From Leptolinea sp964420995 (GTDB lineage: Bacteria; Chloroflexota; Anaerolineae; Anaerolineales; Anaerolineaceae), in the NCBI GenBank assembly GCA_964420995.1, contig CAYQUX010000021.1:9077-73076 (forward strand): a stretch of DNA of 64,000 bases, written 5' to 3'. The position numbers and the translations under genes were made by a program. Shown here piece after piece: positions 17,601 to 25,939 of the stretch. The notes under the pieces are model-generated. The model saw only the letters and a program-made list of their open reading frames with translations. It was not told the DNA's origin and did not search any database. Positions within the stretch are counted from its first letter, which is position 1; each line of letters opens with the position of its first letter.

Positions 17601-17843
17601 TTAGTATTATCGCCAATTTAAAAATCCGTGAAACCATCCAAAATTTTTTTCATCGGCCATTTTTTTATTCAATCCAATGGTGATGATTTTTATCTAAAGC
17701 AAAGATGCCTTCCGGGTGATTACAAGTTGATATTCAATCTGCGTTCAAGAACAAATGTACTGTTTTATTCAGTGGCAGGTTGCTATAATGGAATCAAAGA
17801 ATACATTTTCCTTCAAACCCATATTTTCAACAGGAGGTGTGAC

Positions 17844-18542
17844 ATGACAACTGTAACCATCTCCAGAGATTTTGGCAGCGAGGGGGACCTGTTAGCCCGG
17901 AAGATCGCGGATCGGCTGGGCTATCATTTTGTAGACAAGGAATTCATCGGGGCTCTGCTGGAGCAATACGGCTTTGTTGAATTTGAAAGGGAATACGAGA
18001 CACTGCTTGGATTCTGGGAAAAATTCGATGCGCAACGCGGTAAACGACGCGAATCCATTGTGGAAATGCTCAACCGGGTACTGGAAGCGCTGGCCGTTCA
18101 CGGCAATGTCGTCATCCTCGGGCGAAGCGGTTTTTCCGCCCTGGCCGGATACGCGGATGTATTCCACATCCGTTTTCAGGCGCCATTTCAATCCCGGGTG
18201 AAGCGTCTTATGCGCACGGATAACCTGACCCATATCGAGGCTGTTACCATCTGTGAAGACAATGACCGACTCCGCTCGGAATTTGTACAGAATTATTACC
18301 ACATTCCCTGGGATTCAGCCCACCCATTTGACCTGATCATCAACACGGACAAAATCGATACAGATCTTTCACTGAAGATAATTATCGAAAGTATCAGAGC
18401 CTATAACAAAATGTCCAGGATTGGCAAACCCACCACGGGAATGATCGAAGTGGATCAAATTCTGCTGAAAGCCGTGAGCGAACACCTGGGCTGCAAGTTG
18501 GATCATAACGAGAACGAACCGGTTCTTGTTATGGCCCGGTAA
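17844..18542 (+). CDS. Cytidylate kinase-like family protein
   Basis: The 232-residue protein begins MTTVTISRDFGSEGDLLARK, followed by IADRLGYHFVDKEF, the pattern of the cytidylate-kinase-like P-loop family; the loop is SRDFGSEGD rather than a classical Walker A. ILGRSGF and a C-terminal FDLIINTDKI segment also fit. The physiological substrate of this family is not established. The start is chosen at 17844 because AGGAGG lies eight bases before it; the frame is open further upstream without similarity. It is transcribed toward the phosphorylase gene 75 bases downstream. Confidence 0.8.
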   Translation: MTTVTISRDFGSEGDLLARKIADRLGYHFVDKEFIGALLEQYGFVEFEREYETLLGFWEKFDAQRGKRRESIVEMLNRVLEALAVHGNVVILGRSGFSALAGYADVFHIRFQAPFQSRVKRLMRTDNLTHIEAVTICEDNDRLRSEFVQNYYHIPWDSAHPFDLIINTDKIDTDLSLKIIIESIRAYNKMSRIGKPTTGMIEVDQILLKAVSEHLGCKLDHNENEPVLVMAR

Positions 18543-18617
18543 CCAGCAGACTTACTGCCATCCGGTTCAATGTAACATACAGGGCTGGTATTTGCAGCCT
18601 GCTGTACAATTATTTGT

Positions 18618-20258
18618 ATGCAGCCGGCTGATTATCTCCAATTTTTGGATTGCCTGTATGGACGCGAACAGGCAGCCCGAGTTGCGCCGCGTCTTGGTGA
18701 ACTGATCAAGCGTCATCTTCGACATATCCCTGCGCCTGGTGTTTCTGAACTATCAGAACGGGATGCCATGCTAATCACCTATGGAGACCAGGTAAGGCTT
18801 CCCCGTCAGACTCACCTTAAAACCCTGGGACAATTCTGTGATACCTATCTGCGCGGGTTGATCAGCAGTATTCACATTCTCCCCTTCTTCCCCTGGTCAT
18901 CCGATGATGGTTTTTCGGTTATGGATTACCGCAGCATTGACCCAACATTGGGAGACTGGGAAGACGTTGAACACCTGGGACAATCCTTCCGGTTGATGTT
19001 TGACGGGGTGATCAATCACATGTCAGCCCGGAGTGATTGGTTTCAGCGTTTTCTGGCGAATGAATCCCCATATCGGGATTATTTTTTGACCGTCACAGGC
19101 AATCCGGATCTATCGGCAGTGGTACGACCGCGCACGCTTCCCCTGGTGACCGAATTTCAAACCGCTGCGGGTCCGCGCCGTGTTTGGACGACGTTCAGCG
19201 CGGATCAGGTCGATCTGGATTATCACAATCCGGAAGTGCTCCTGGAGATCGTTGATATTCTGTTGGAATATGTCTGCCACGGCGCGCAATTCATCCGTCT
19301 GGATGCCATCGCCTACCTGTGGAAAGAGATCGGCTCCACCTGCCTCCACCTTCCACAGACGCATGCTTTCATCCAGTTACTGCGAGCGATTCTTGAAGAG
19401 ACGGCACCCCATGTCCGCATAATCACTGAAACAAATGTGCCGCACGCGGAGAATATCTCCTATTTTGGAAACGGGGAAAACGAAGCCTCGCTGGTGTATA
19501 ACTTCGCCCTGCCGCCGTTGGTGTTGCACACATTGCAAACCGGAGATGCATCAAAACTTTCTGGCTGGGCGGCCGGGCTTGATCTGCCTTCAGAGAAAGC
19601 GACCTTCTTTAACTTTCTGGCTTCACATGACGGTATCGGGCTCAATCCGGTGCGGGGGATCCTGTCACAACAGGAAATTGACACACTGGTGAACCGTGCC
19701 CTGGATCATGCTGGACTGATTTCATATAAGGCCAATTCAGACGGCACGAAAAGCCCATACGAAATGAACATCAACTATTTTGACGCTCTATCTGATCCTT
19801 CCGGAAATGAACCGATAAATCTTCAGGTCGATCGCTTCATGGCTTCACAGGCTATTTTGCTGGCCATGCGGGGGATGCCGGGAATTTATTTCCACAGCCT
19901 GTTCGGTTCCCGCGGCTGGCAGCAAGGGGTAAACAAGTCTGGCCAGAATCGCACTATAAACCGGCAGAAGCTGGAGCTGCCCTCACTAACAGCAGATCTG
20001 GATGATCCAACCTCCCTTCGAGCCAGGGTATTCTTCCGTTACCGCGAATTGCTATCCCAACGATCCGCTTCACCGGCGTTCCATCCAAATGGAAATCAAC
20101 AGGTGCAGGATTACGGGAAATCCGTTTTCGCTTTACTTCGCACCTCTCCGGATCGTCAAAATTCAACCCTCTGCCTGCAGAATATCAGCTCTCAGCCTCA
20201 ATCCGCCGCAGGATACCGGTTGGCCCCCTTCCAGACTCTGTGGATCGATCAGACGTAA
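18618..20258 (+). CDS. GH13_18-type sugar phosphorylase (sucrose phosphorylase-like)
   Basis: The 546-residue cytoplasmic protein resembles the GH13 subfamily 18 phosphorylases: ISSIHILPFFPWSSDDGFSV, DGVINHMSARSDWF, FIRLDAIAYLWKEIG with nucleophile Asp229, IITETNVPH with acid/base Glu271, and NFLASHDGIGLNP. These enzymes cleave a glucosyl disaccharide or glucoside with phosphate to give glucose 1-phosphate. Sucrose, sucrose 6-phosphate and glucosylglycerate or glucosylglycerol enzymes share this fold, and the true substrate cannot be read from the sequence. No sugar transporter, kinase or glycoside permease is adjacent. Confidence 0.85.
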   Translation: MQPADYLQFLDCLYGREQAARVAPRLGELIKRHLRHIPAPGVSELSERDAMLITYGDQVRLPRQTHLKTLGQFCDTYLRGLISSIHILPFFPWSSDDGFSVMDYRSIDPTLGDWEDVEHLGQSFRLMFDGVINHMSARSDWFQRFLANESPYRDYFLTVTGNPDLSAVVRPRTLPLVTEFQTAAGPRRVWTTFSADQVDLDYHNPEVLLEIVDILLEYVCHGAQFIRLDAIAYLWKEIGSTCLHLPQTHAFIQLLRAILEETAPHVRIITETNVPHAENISYFGNGENEASLVYNFALPPLVLHTLQTGDASKLSGWAAGLDLPSEKATFFNFLASHDGIGLNPVRGILSQQEIDTLVNRALDHAGLISYKANSDGTKSPYEMNINYFDALSDPSGNEPINLQVDRFMASQAILLAMRGMPGIYFHSLFGSRGWQQGVNKSGQNRTINRQKLELPSLTADLDDPTSLRARVFFRYRELLSQRSASPAFHPNGNQQVQDYGKSVFALLRTSPDRQNSTLCLQNISSQPQSAAGYRLAPFQTLWIDQT

Positions 20259-20301
20259 TCGTTTTTTTCCATCAAGAAAAATTCAGAAATTACGTCACGG
20301 T

Positions 20302-20330
20302 TTGATTGTCTGAGAATTTGCCCGTATATA
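20302..20330 (+). promoter_or_regulatory. Promoter of the WYL regulator gene
   Basis: TTGATT (20302-20307) and TATATA (20325-20330) are separated by 17 bases. The -10 box runs into the palindrome at 20328-20352, so a protein bound there would block transcription. Confidence 0.55.
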
Positions 20331-20352
20331 TATGTCATGAAATGACATATAT
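20328..20352. promoter_or_regulatory. Operator-like palindrome before the WYL regulator gene
   Basis: ATATATGTCAT (20328-20338) and ATGACATATAT (20342-20352) are perfect 11-bp inverted arms with a three-base spacer. The palindrome overlaps the -10 box and ends 29 bases before the regulator ATG. It most likely binds the WYL regulator itself (autoregulation); that assignment is inference. Confidence 0.6.
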
Positions 20353-20381
20353 CCATTCTATTCTCTTTCAAGAAGGTTCCC

Positions 20382-21359
20382 ATGCCAAATACCGCCACCC
20401 GCCTGATTACTTTGATATTGATGCTCGAACGCCGTCCGGGGCAGAAAGCCGCCGACCTGGCCAGCCAGCTTGGGGTATCCGTACGCACCCTGCACCGCTA
20501 TTTCGGCATGCTGGATGATATGGGTGTGCCAGTCTACGCGGAGCGTGGACCGTATGGCGGGTTCTCGCTGGTAGCCGGTTACAAACTTCCACCGCTCATC
20601 TTTACGCCCGAAGAAGCCGTTGTTTTATCCCTGGGAACCGGATTGGTGAGTGATCTGTGGGGCAGTCTGTACACAGAAGCCGCGCAGGGGGCACGGGTGA
20701 AATTGGAAAACGTTTTACCGGCAGATCAACGTCACGAGACCGCCTGGGCTTTGAAATCCATTCGGGCGGTCGGCTTAAACCGCGCCGGACAGGATGTGTT
20801 GATCCCCCGTCTGGAAATCCTTCGGCAATCCATGAAAACCGGAAAGCAGGTGTGCATGCTCTACCTGAGCGGGCATAATCCCGCCGGAGAACGACGAAAT
20901 GTCGATATCTACGGCCTTTTTCACCGGTCCGGCTGGTGGTACGCCGTTGGATATTGCCATCTGCGGGAGGGATTGCGGACCTTCCGCGTGGACAGGATCA
21001 TGGAAATCACCTGTACAGAAACTGGTTTTTCCCGGCCGCCCGAATTTGACCTGCAAGACTATATCGCCCGTGATTTTCAGGATGTACCGATGGTTAAAGT
21101 CAAAATGGTTTTCAATCCTCAAAACGCGTCTCTTGCGAAATATGCCCGGGGATATTGGGATCGTTGTGAAGAACAGCCGGACGGTTCTGTACTGGTCGCT
21201 TTCTCCACGCCGGATTTCAATTCAGCCACCAGTAACGTGTTGAGCTACGGTCCGGGGGTCAGGGTGCTGGAGCCGCCCGAGGTGCGCGACTTGGTCTTTG
21301 AATGGGCCCGGCTGACGGCAGATATTTATAAGAACGGAAAAGAAGGAGATGTTTCATGA
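20382..21359 (+). CDS. HTH-WYL domain transcriptional regulator (YafY type)
   Basis: The 325-residue protein has an N-terminal winged helix (RLITLILMLERRPGQKAADLASQLG, split as residues 8-31, then VRTLHRYFGML) and a WYL domain around residues 140-225 with GLFHRSGWWYAVGYCHLREG and RTFRVDRI, followed by a C-terminal domain. WYL domains bind small or nucleic ligands in transcriptional control. Its last codon overlaps the start of the hydrolase gene (ATGA), so the pair is co-translated and the hydrolase is a likely target. A palindromic operator lies just upstream. Confidence 0.9.
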   Translation: MPNTATRLITLILMLERRPGQKAADLASQLGVSVRTLHRYFGMLDDMGVPVYAERGPYGGFSLVAGYKLPPLIFTPEEAVVLSLGTGLVSDLWGSLYTEAAQGARVKLENVLPADQRHETAWALKSIRAVGLNRAGQDVLIPRLEILRQSMKTGKQVCMLYLSGHNPAGERRNVDIYGLFHRSGWWYAVGYCHLREGLRTFRVDRIMEITCTETGFSRPPEFDLQDYIARDFQDVPMVKVKMVFNPQNASLAKYARGYWDRCEEQPDGSVLVAFSTPDFNSATSNVLSYGPGVRVLEPPEVRDLVFEWARLTADIYKNGKEGDVS

Positions 21360-22426
21360 AACGAAAAATCTGGTTGATTGTGGCAATTGTTGTTGTTCTG
21401 CTTCTCGCCATCGGGGCTGGTGTGTTCTGGTGGATGACTCAGCAGCCGTTGTACACCCCGGGGATGGTTCGTGCCGGACAAAATCTGCGAGCCCCGCTTG
21501 CTCCGCCGGCACAATCGGCAGAGAGTGAGTTCTGGCAGGTGGAAACTGACATACAACTGTATCATTTCAAAGAGGGTAACGGCCGAAATGTGGTGATCGT
21601 GCATGGTGGTCCGGGTATGCCCTTCCGTGAACCGATGGCCGGCCTGTCATCATTGACCGGGAATTATGCTTTCCACTACTACGACCAGCGCGGCTGCGGT
21701 AAATCAACCCGTCCGTTTGATCGCTTCACCTCGCAGAACATGTACGAGAACATGACGCTACTGGATAAAACCCTCGGATTGGGTGCGCAGATTGCGGATA
21801 TTGAACGCATTCGCCAGATTCTGGGTGAGGACAAACTGATTCTCATCGGGCATTCCTGGGGTGGTTTCCTTGCGTCGTTGTACGCGGCCGAATTCCCGGA
21901 TCGTGTGGAGAACCTGATTCTAATCTCTCCGGCCAACATGCTTGTCATGCCTCCGCCGGATGCCGATAGCGATCTTTTCGCCAGCGTTGGCACAAGGCTG
22001 CCAAAAGAAAAACAGGCTGAATACAATGCCTTTATGAAAGACTACATGGATTTCAATAAATTATTCAGCCGGTCGGATAGCGACCTGATCGCCATGGATG
22101 CCCGGTTTGGCGAATATTACATGTCCGTCATCCACATTCCTGAGGAGCAGGCAATCAAGCAGGGTGAACCGGGAGGGTGGATGAGTTGGGCCATGTACAT
22201 TAGCATGGGGCAGCGGCACGATTACCGCGAACTGATGCGCAGCGTCACCGCGCCCGTTCTGGTAATCCACGGCGCGGATGACCTGCAGAGTGAAGCAGCC
22301 AGCCGGCTTTATAGTGATACCTTCCCAAATTCCCAGTTCAAGGTCATTAATAAGGCCAGCCATTTCGCCTTCCAACAGCAGCCGGAAGAATTTGGCGAAG
22401 TTATCAGGGCATTCCTGAACCAATAA
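21356..22426 (+). CDS. Membrane-anchored alpha/beta hydrolase (S33 / proline iminopeptidase-like)
   Basis: The 356-residue protein has an N-terminal membrane anchor (IWLIVAIVVVLLLAIGAGVF) and an alpha/beta-hydrolase domain with the oxyanion motif HGGPGMP, YYDQRGCGKS, nucleophile elbow GHSWGG (Ser167), the acid in HGADD and the histidine in KASHFAF. The HGGPG and DQRGCGKS combination is typical of proline iminopeptidase-like S33 enzymes. The catalytic domain is predicted outside the membrane. The substrate is unknown. It overlaps the WYL regulator by four bases and is followed by a strong terminator. Confidence 0.87.
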   Translation: MKRKIWLIVAIVVVLLLAIGAGVFWWMTQQPLYTPGMVRAGQNLRAPLAPPAQSAESEFWQVETDIQLYHFKEGNGRNVVIVHGGPGMPFREPMAGLSSLTGNYAFHYYDQRGCGKSTRPFDRFTSQNMYENMTLLDKTLGLGAQIADIERIRQILGEDKLILIGHSWGGFLASLYAAEFPDRVENLILISPANMLVMPPPDADSDLFASVGTRLPKEKQAEYNAFMKDYMDFNKLFSRSDSDLIAMDARFGEYYMSVIHIPEEQAIKQGEPGGWMSWAMYISMGQRHDYRELMRSVTAPVLVIHGADDLQSEAASRLYSDTFPNSQFKVINKASHFAFQQQPEEFGEVIRAFLNQ

Positions 22427-22478
22427 AGTGCACACTTTTAAAATAACTTGATTTCAAGTGAGAGTAAGGAATAAAAAG

Positions 22479-22512
22479 AAACAGGCTCTAATAATAAAGA
22501 TCGAGCCTGTTT
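22479..22512. terminator. Bidirectional rho-independent terminator
   Basis: AAACAGGCTC (22479-22488) and GAGCCTGTTT (22503-22512) form a ten-base stem followed by T residues on the plus strand and a corresponding tract on the minus strand. It serves the hydrolase gene and the convergent F420-type gene. Confidence 0.85.
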
Positions 22513-22525
22513 TTCTATCCGTTTA

Positions 22526-22972
22526 TCAGACTTGATGGAGAATGACCATTACCCGGTTCGCGCAATACCGCTCCAATTGCGGCCGGGTGAAATTAGGCGG
22601 CAGACCGTCAGCAATGAACATGATGATCCTGAGCAGCACAGGGTGCCGCTTCACGCGCACTGCAATGAAGTCGGCCACCCGGCCTGTTTCCGTGACGGGT
22701 TCAGCGATCGCGTCAAATTCCCGTTTTGCCATCTCCACATGCACACGCGGGTTGATCAAAATGTTTTTGAACCAGTCAGAATCTTTGCCGCGGGCGGAAC
22801 CTACGATAACGGCCCCATCCACCACCTCAAATTGCAGGGGAGTTGTTCGCGGTTGGCCGGATTTGCGCCCCGTAGTGGTGAGCAGCAAAACGAGCTTCGT
22901 GGGACCGATTCCCCGCCGGTAGTTCTCCACCATTTTCCGGTTCAAAGCCCGCATAACATGAAAGTTGATCAT
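22526..22972 (-). CDS. Nitroreductase-fold F420-type (deazaflavin-dependent) oxidoreductase
   Basis: The 148-residue protein matches the Ddn/deazaflavin-dependent nitroreductase family: LLTTTGRKSGQPRTTPL, VGSARGKDSDWFKNILINPR and the C-terminal FTRPQLERYCANRVMVILH. Family members use reduced F420 to reduce quinones, nitro compounds or other acceptors. F420 is known in some Chloroflexota, but no F420 biosynthesis gene is in the window, so the cofactor is inferred. It is a single gene ending at a shared terminator. Confidence 0.85.
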   Translation of the reverse strand: MINFHVMRALNRKMVENYRRGIGPTKLVLLLTTTGRKSGQPRTTPLQFEVVDGAVIVGSARGKDSDWFKNILINPRVHVEMAKREFDAIAEPVTETGRVADFIAVRVKRHPVLLRIIMFIADGLPPNFTRPQLERYCANRVMVILHQV

Positions 22973-23030
22973 GTTCGCACCCCTTTTATACCAGCAGAAT
23001 TAATCGGCTTTTCAGGTTATCGAAACCCGA

Positions 23031-23642
23031 TCACCGGCCGGTTCCAAAGAAACGGTCCAAAATAGAGGTGCGTTTGGCTTTGGCTTTTGCTTCATCTTCA
23101 TCCACCTCTTCGATGGACGCATTATTGAGATTGGTATCTTTCATCTTGGCGCCACGGAGGATGACACCCTTCATGTCAGCGTTGGTCAGGTCGGCGCCGT
23201 TGAGGTCCGCGTTGGTGAAATTGGCGCCCTTCAGTACGGCATCCTTCAAAATGGCTCCGCGCATATTGGCACCACTGAAGTTGACCACTGTCAGGTCCGC
23301 CCCGATCAGGTTGGCATTCATCAGGTTGGCGCCTTCAAAGTTGGCGCCAATCATGTTCGCGTCCATAAAGTTCGCATCACTCAGGTTTGCGCCGCCGAAA
23401 TCCGTGCCAATCAGGTTGGCGCGCATCAAATAAGCGCCTTTCATATTGGCATTTTTCAAAATGGCGTGGATCATTTTGACCCCCCACAGGTTGGCATCCA
23501 CCAGATTCGCATTTCGCAGATTTACGCCTGCCAGATCAGCGCCTTTGAGTACTGCCGGTTTTTCAGGGCTGGAAGTATCCAGAATTTCACGAAGTGTTCG
23601 GCCTTCTATCAAAATATCTTCCGGTGCTTTCAGCTCGCGCAT
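23031..23642 (-). CDS. Pentapeptide-repeat protein
   Basis: About 203 residues. After a 45-residue head (MRELKAPEDILIEGRTLREI) come roughly 28 consecutive pentapeptide units of the A(D/N)LxG type, as in GADLTNADMKG, predicting a right-handed quadrilateral beta-helix. The tail DEDEAKAKAKRTSILDRFF is charged. Some relatives mimic DNA and protect gyrase (Qnr, MfpA), but most have no known role. The start at 23642 is preferred because AGGAGAGG lies eight bases upstream; an in-frame ATG at 23723 lacks such a site. Confidence 0.85.
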   Translation of the reverse strand: MRELKAPEDILIEGRTLREILDTSSPEKPAVLKGADLAGVNLRNANLVDANLWGVKMIHAILKNANMKGAYLMRANLIGTDFGGANLSDANFMDANMIGANFEGANLMNANLIGADLTVVNFSGANMRGAILKDAVLKGANFTNADLNGADLTNADMKGVILRGAKMKDTNLNNASIEEVDEDEAKAKAKRTSILDRFFGTGR

Positions 23643-23857
23643 GGTTGACCTCTCCTGTCCGGCTGTCCTGAATAAAACTCCAACGTTAATTATAGTTGAT
23701 TTGAACGGGGCAGGAATTGTCAACTGTCACTCTGACATGCTTAAATTATGAATAATATCTTTATATGGCTAAGATACGCTTTTGGAAGAAGTCATGATCG
23801 GGTATTATCTGCATCACTTTTTGTTGGACAGGTTGTTTTTCCGTAAGAAAATTGGCG

Positions 23858-23866
23858 TGTTATAAT
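23858..23866 (+). promoter_or_regulatory. Extended -10 promoter for the kinase cluster
   Basis: TGT followed by a perfect TATAAT (23861-23866) lies 31 bases before the first kinase ATG, with no good -35 box. An AAGGAG site follows in the leader. Confidence 0.5.
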
Positions 23867-23897
23867 TTTCACTCACAATACCGGTAAGGAGTTACCC

Positions 23898-25919
23898 ATG
23901 GGGAAATTGCAGCCGAACGACACTATTTTAATAAATTACCGGGTGGAAAAAAGTATTGGACAGGGCGCCTTCGGCGAAGTCTACCTGGTTACGCATACCG
24001 GGTTGAATGGCAAGCGCGCCGTCAAGGTGTTGCTTCGCGAAGACATCGGTGTTGGCAGCTCGGACTACGACGAATTCCGCAACCGATTCCGGCAGGAATC
24101 GCAATTAATGGAGTGGTTCAATCACCCCAACATTATCCGCGTGTATGACTTCCAGGAAGTTGAGAAGACCCTTTACCTCATTATGGAATACGCCGAACAG
24201 GGCAGCCTGAGGCAGCGCATGGATCGCCTAAAGAAAGAAGGCCGCCATTTCAGCGTTGAAGAAGCGGTCAAAATCGGCATTGATATCGCCAGCGGTCTTT
24301 CCGCGCTTCATCAGAAAGACGTGATCCACCGCGACCTGAAACCTTCCAACATTCTGTTTGATGCCGACGGCCGCGCCAAAGTGGCAGACCTTGGATTGGC
24401 TCAGGTTCCTGGCGGCGCGAGCATGCGTTCGCAGCTCAGCATACCCAAACCACATCCCGGCACGCCGGCTTACATGAGCCCCGAGCAGGAAACCGCCGGT
24501 TCATACTTGCGGCCATCGTCAGATATCTACTCCCTCGGGCTGATCCTCTTTGAAATGCTCACCGGACGCGGCTATAAAAGTCTACGCCCCGGCACCCGGC
24601 TGAAGAGTCTGGCAGAGGACGTACCCGAATGGATGGACGACGTACTGGCGCGCATGCTATCTGAAAATCCCAGAGATCGCCAGTGGGATGGCGCGGAAGT
24701 AGCGGATGACCTTCGTAAGGGGTCTGGGTCTATTCCGCTGAAACCGGATGAAAAGCCGGCGTCCGATCTCCCCTGGGATGGGAATATCGGAGAAGAACTG
24801 CTACCATCGACATCTGAAATCCATCCGTCTGTATTGACGCCGGTTGATGATTCGGTTGTCCCCGGTGAGCAAATCCTCCCGGAAAAAGGGAGTCTTTTCC
24901 GGTGGAAACCTTCCAGAAAGCACATTGGACTGGCCGGTATTCTGCTGCTGGTTGTAATAGGGATTTTCTCCATAGGCAACCTGGATCTTTTCAACAACGA
25001 TCCCCCCGGTCTGATCAGTCCGGGCAGGGTCAACCAGATCAAAGAGACCGCCTCGCTTCAGGCATCAAATGACCAGGTGATGAGAATTGCTTTCACGAAG
25101 GATGGAAAGTCATTGCTCTCGGTAACAAATGGCAAGTTCATCCAAATCTGGGATGTAGCCGGGAAAACAGAAAAGACCAAGATATGGTGGGAAAAGGCGA
25201 ACTTCCTCAGCGCCGCGTTTTCACCCGATGGGAAGACACTGGTCACAGGCTCGGGGGATGAGGTGATCCATTTCCGGAATGGTGGTGATGGAAAGGTGAA
25301 CCGCGTTTCTCAAGGGAACAAAGGAAACGCCTGGGTGCTGGTTTTCTCTCCTGATGGAAAAAACATCGCATCTGGGAATACGGATAACACGGTAAAAATT
25401 TGGGACCCGGCCAATGGTTCTCTGAAACTTACCCTCAACGGGCACACATCTTTTGTCACAGACCTGGCGTATTCCCCTGATGGCTTCTCTCTGGCAGCCT
25501 CATCGCTGGATAACACCATCCGCATATGGAATCCACTCAGCGCAGCCGGAATTCAACAGATCAAAGGTCATGATAACGCGGTGATGTCAGTCGCATTCTC
25601 GCCTGATGGAAAAACCCTGGCGTCCGCTTCCAGCGATCAGTCAGTGCGCCTGTGGGACCCAACCACCGGAAAGCAGATGCGTGTCTTGAACGGGCATTCC
25701 GGTGAAGTCTGGAGCGTCGCCTTTTCGCCGGATGGCCGGCTGCTGGCTTCCGGTTCCATGGATGACACGGTCATTCTATGGAATGCTGAAACCGGGCAAA
25801 AATTGCGTACCTTAACCGGTCACACCAGCGATGTGGCCAGCGTGGCATTTTCACCTGATGGCAAAATACTGGCATCCGGCTCCACAGACAAATCGATCAA
25901 ATTCTGGACGATACCCTGA
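23898..25919 (+). CDS. Transmembrane Ser/Thr protein kinase with WD40 propeller
   Basis: The 673-residue protein has an N-terminal Hanks-type kinase domain (about 14-275): G-loop GQGAFGEV, Lys43, HRDLKPSN (Asp146), DLG at 164 in place of DFG, and GTPAYMSPEQ. A proline-rich linker leads to one membrane segment (about 342-362). The rest (about 390-673) is seven WD40 repeats with motifs such as VAFSPDGKTLASASSDQSVR, probably one seven-bladed propeller outside the membrane. The kinase would phosphorylate cytoplasmic targets in response to an external signal. The kinase domain is nearly identical to that of the next gene, 20 bases downstream. Confidence 0.95.
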   Translation: MGKLQPNDTILINYRVEKSIGQGAFGEVYLVTHTGLNGKRAVKVLLREDIGVGSSDYDEFRNRFRQESQLMEWFNHPNIIRVYDFQEVEKTLYLIMEYAEQGSLRQRMDRLKKEGRHFSVEEAVKIGIDIASGLSALHQKDVIHRDLKPSNILFDADGRAKVADLGLAQVPGGASMRSQLSIPKPHPGTPAYMSPEQETAGSYLRPSSDIYSLGLILFEMLTGRGYKSLRPGTRLKSLAEDVPEWMDDVLARMLSENPRDRQWDGAEVADDLRKGSGSIPLKPDEKPASDLPWDGNIGEELLPSTSEIHPSVLTPVDDSVVPGEQILPEKGSLFRWKPSRKHIGLAGILLLVVIGIFSIGNLDLFNNDPPGLISPGRVNQIKETASLQASNDQVMRIAFTKDGKSLLSVTNGKFIQIWDVAGKTEKTKIWWEKANFLSAAFSPDGKTLVTGSGDEVIHFRNGGDGKVNRVSQGNKGNAWVLVFSPDGKNIASGNTDNTVKIWDPANGSLKLTLNGHTSFVTDLAYSPDGFSLAASSLDNTIRIWNPLSAAGIQQIKGHDNAVMSVAFSPDGKTLASASSDQSVRLWDPTTGKQMRVLNGHSGEVWSVAFSPDGRLLASGSMDDTVILWNAETGQKLRTLTGHTSDVASVAFSPDGKILASGSTDKSIKFWTIP

Positions 25920-25939
25920 TCTGGTAAAACGAGACGAAT

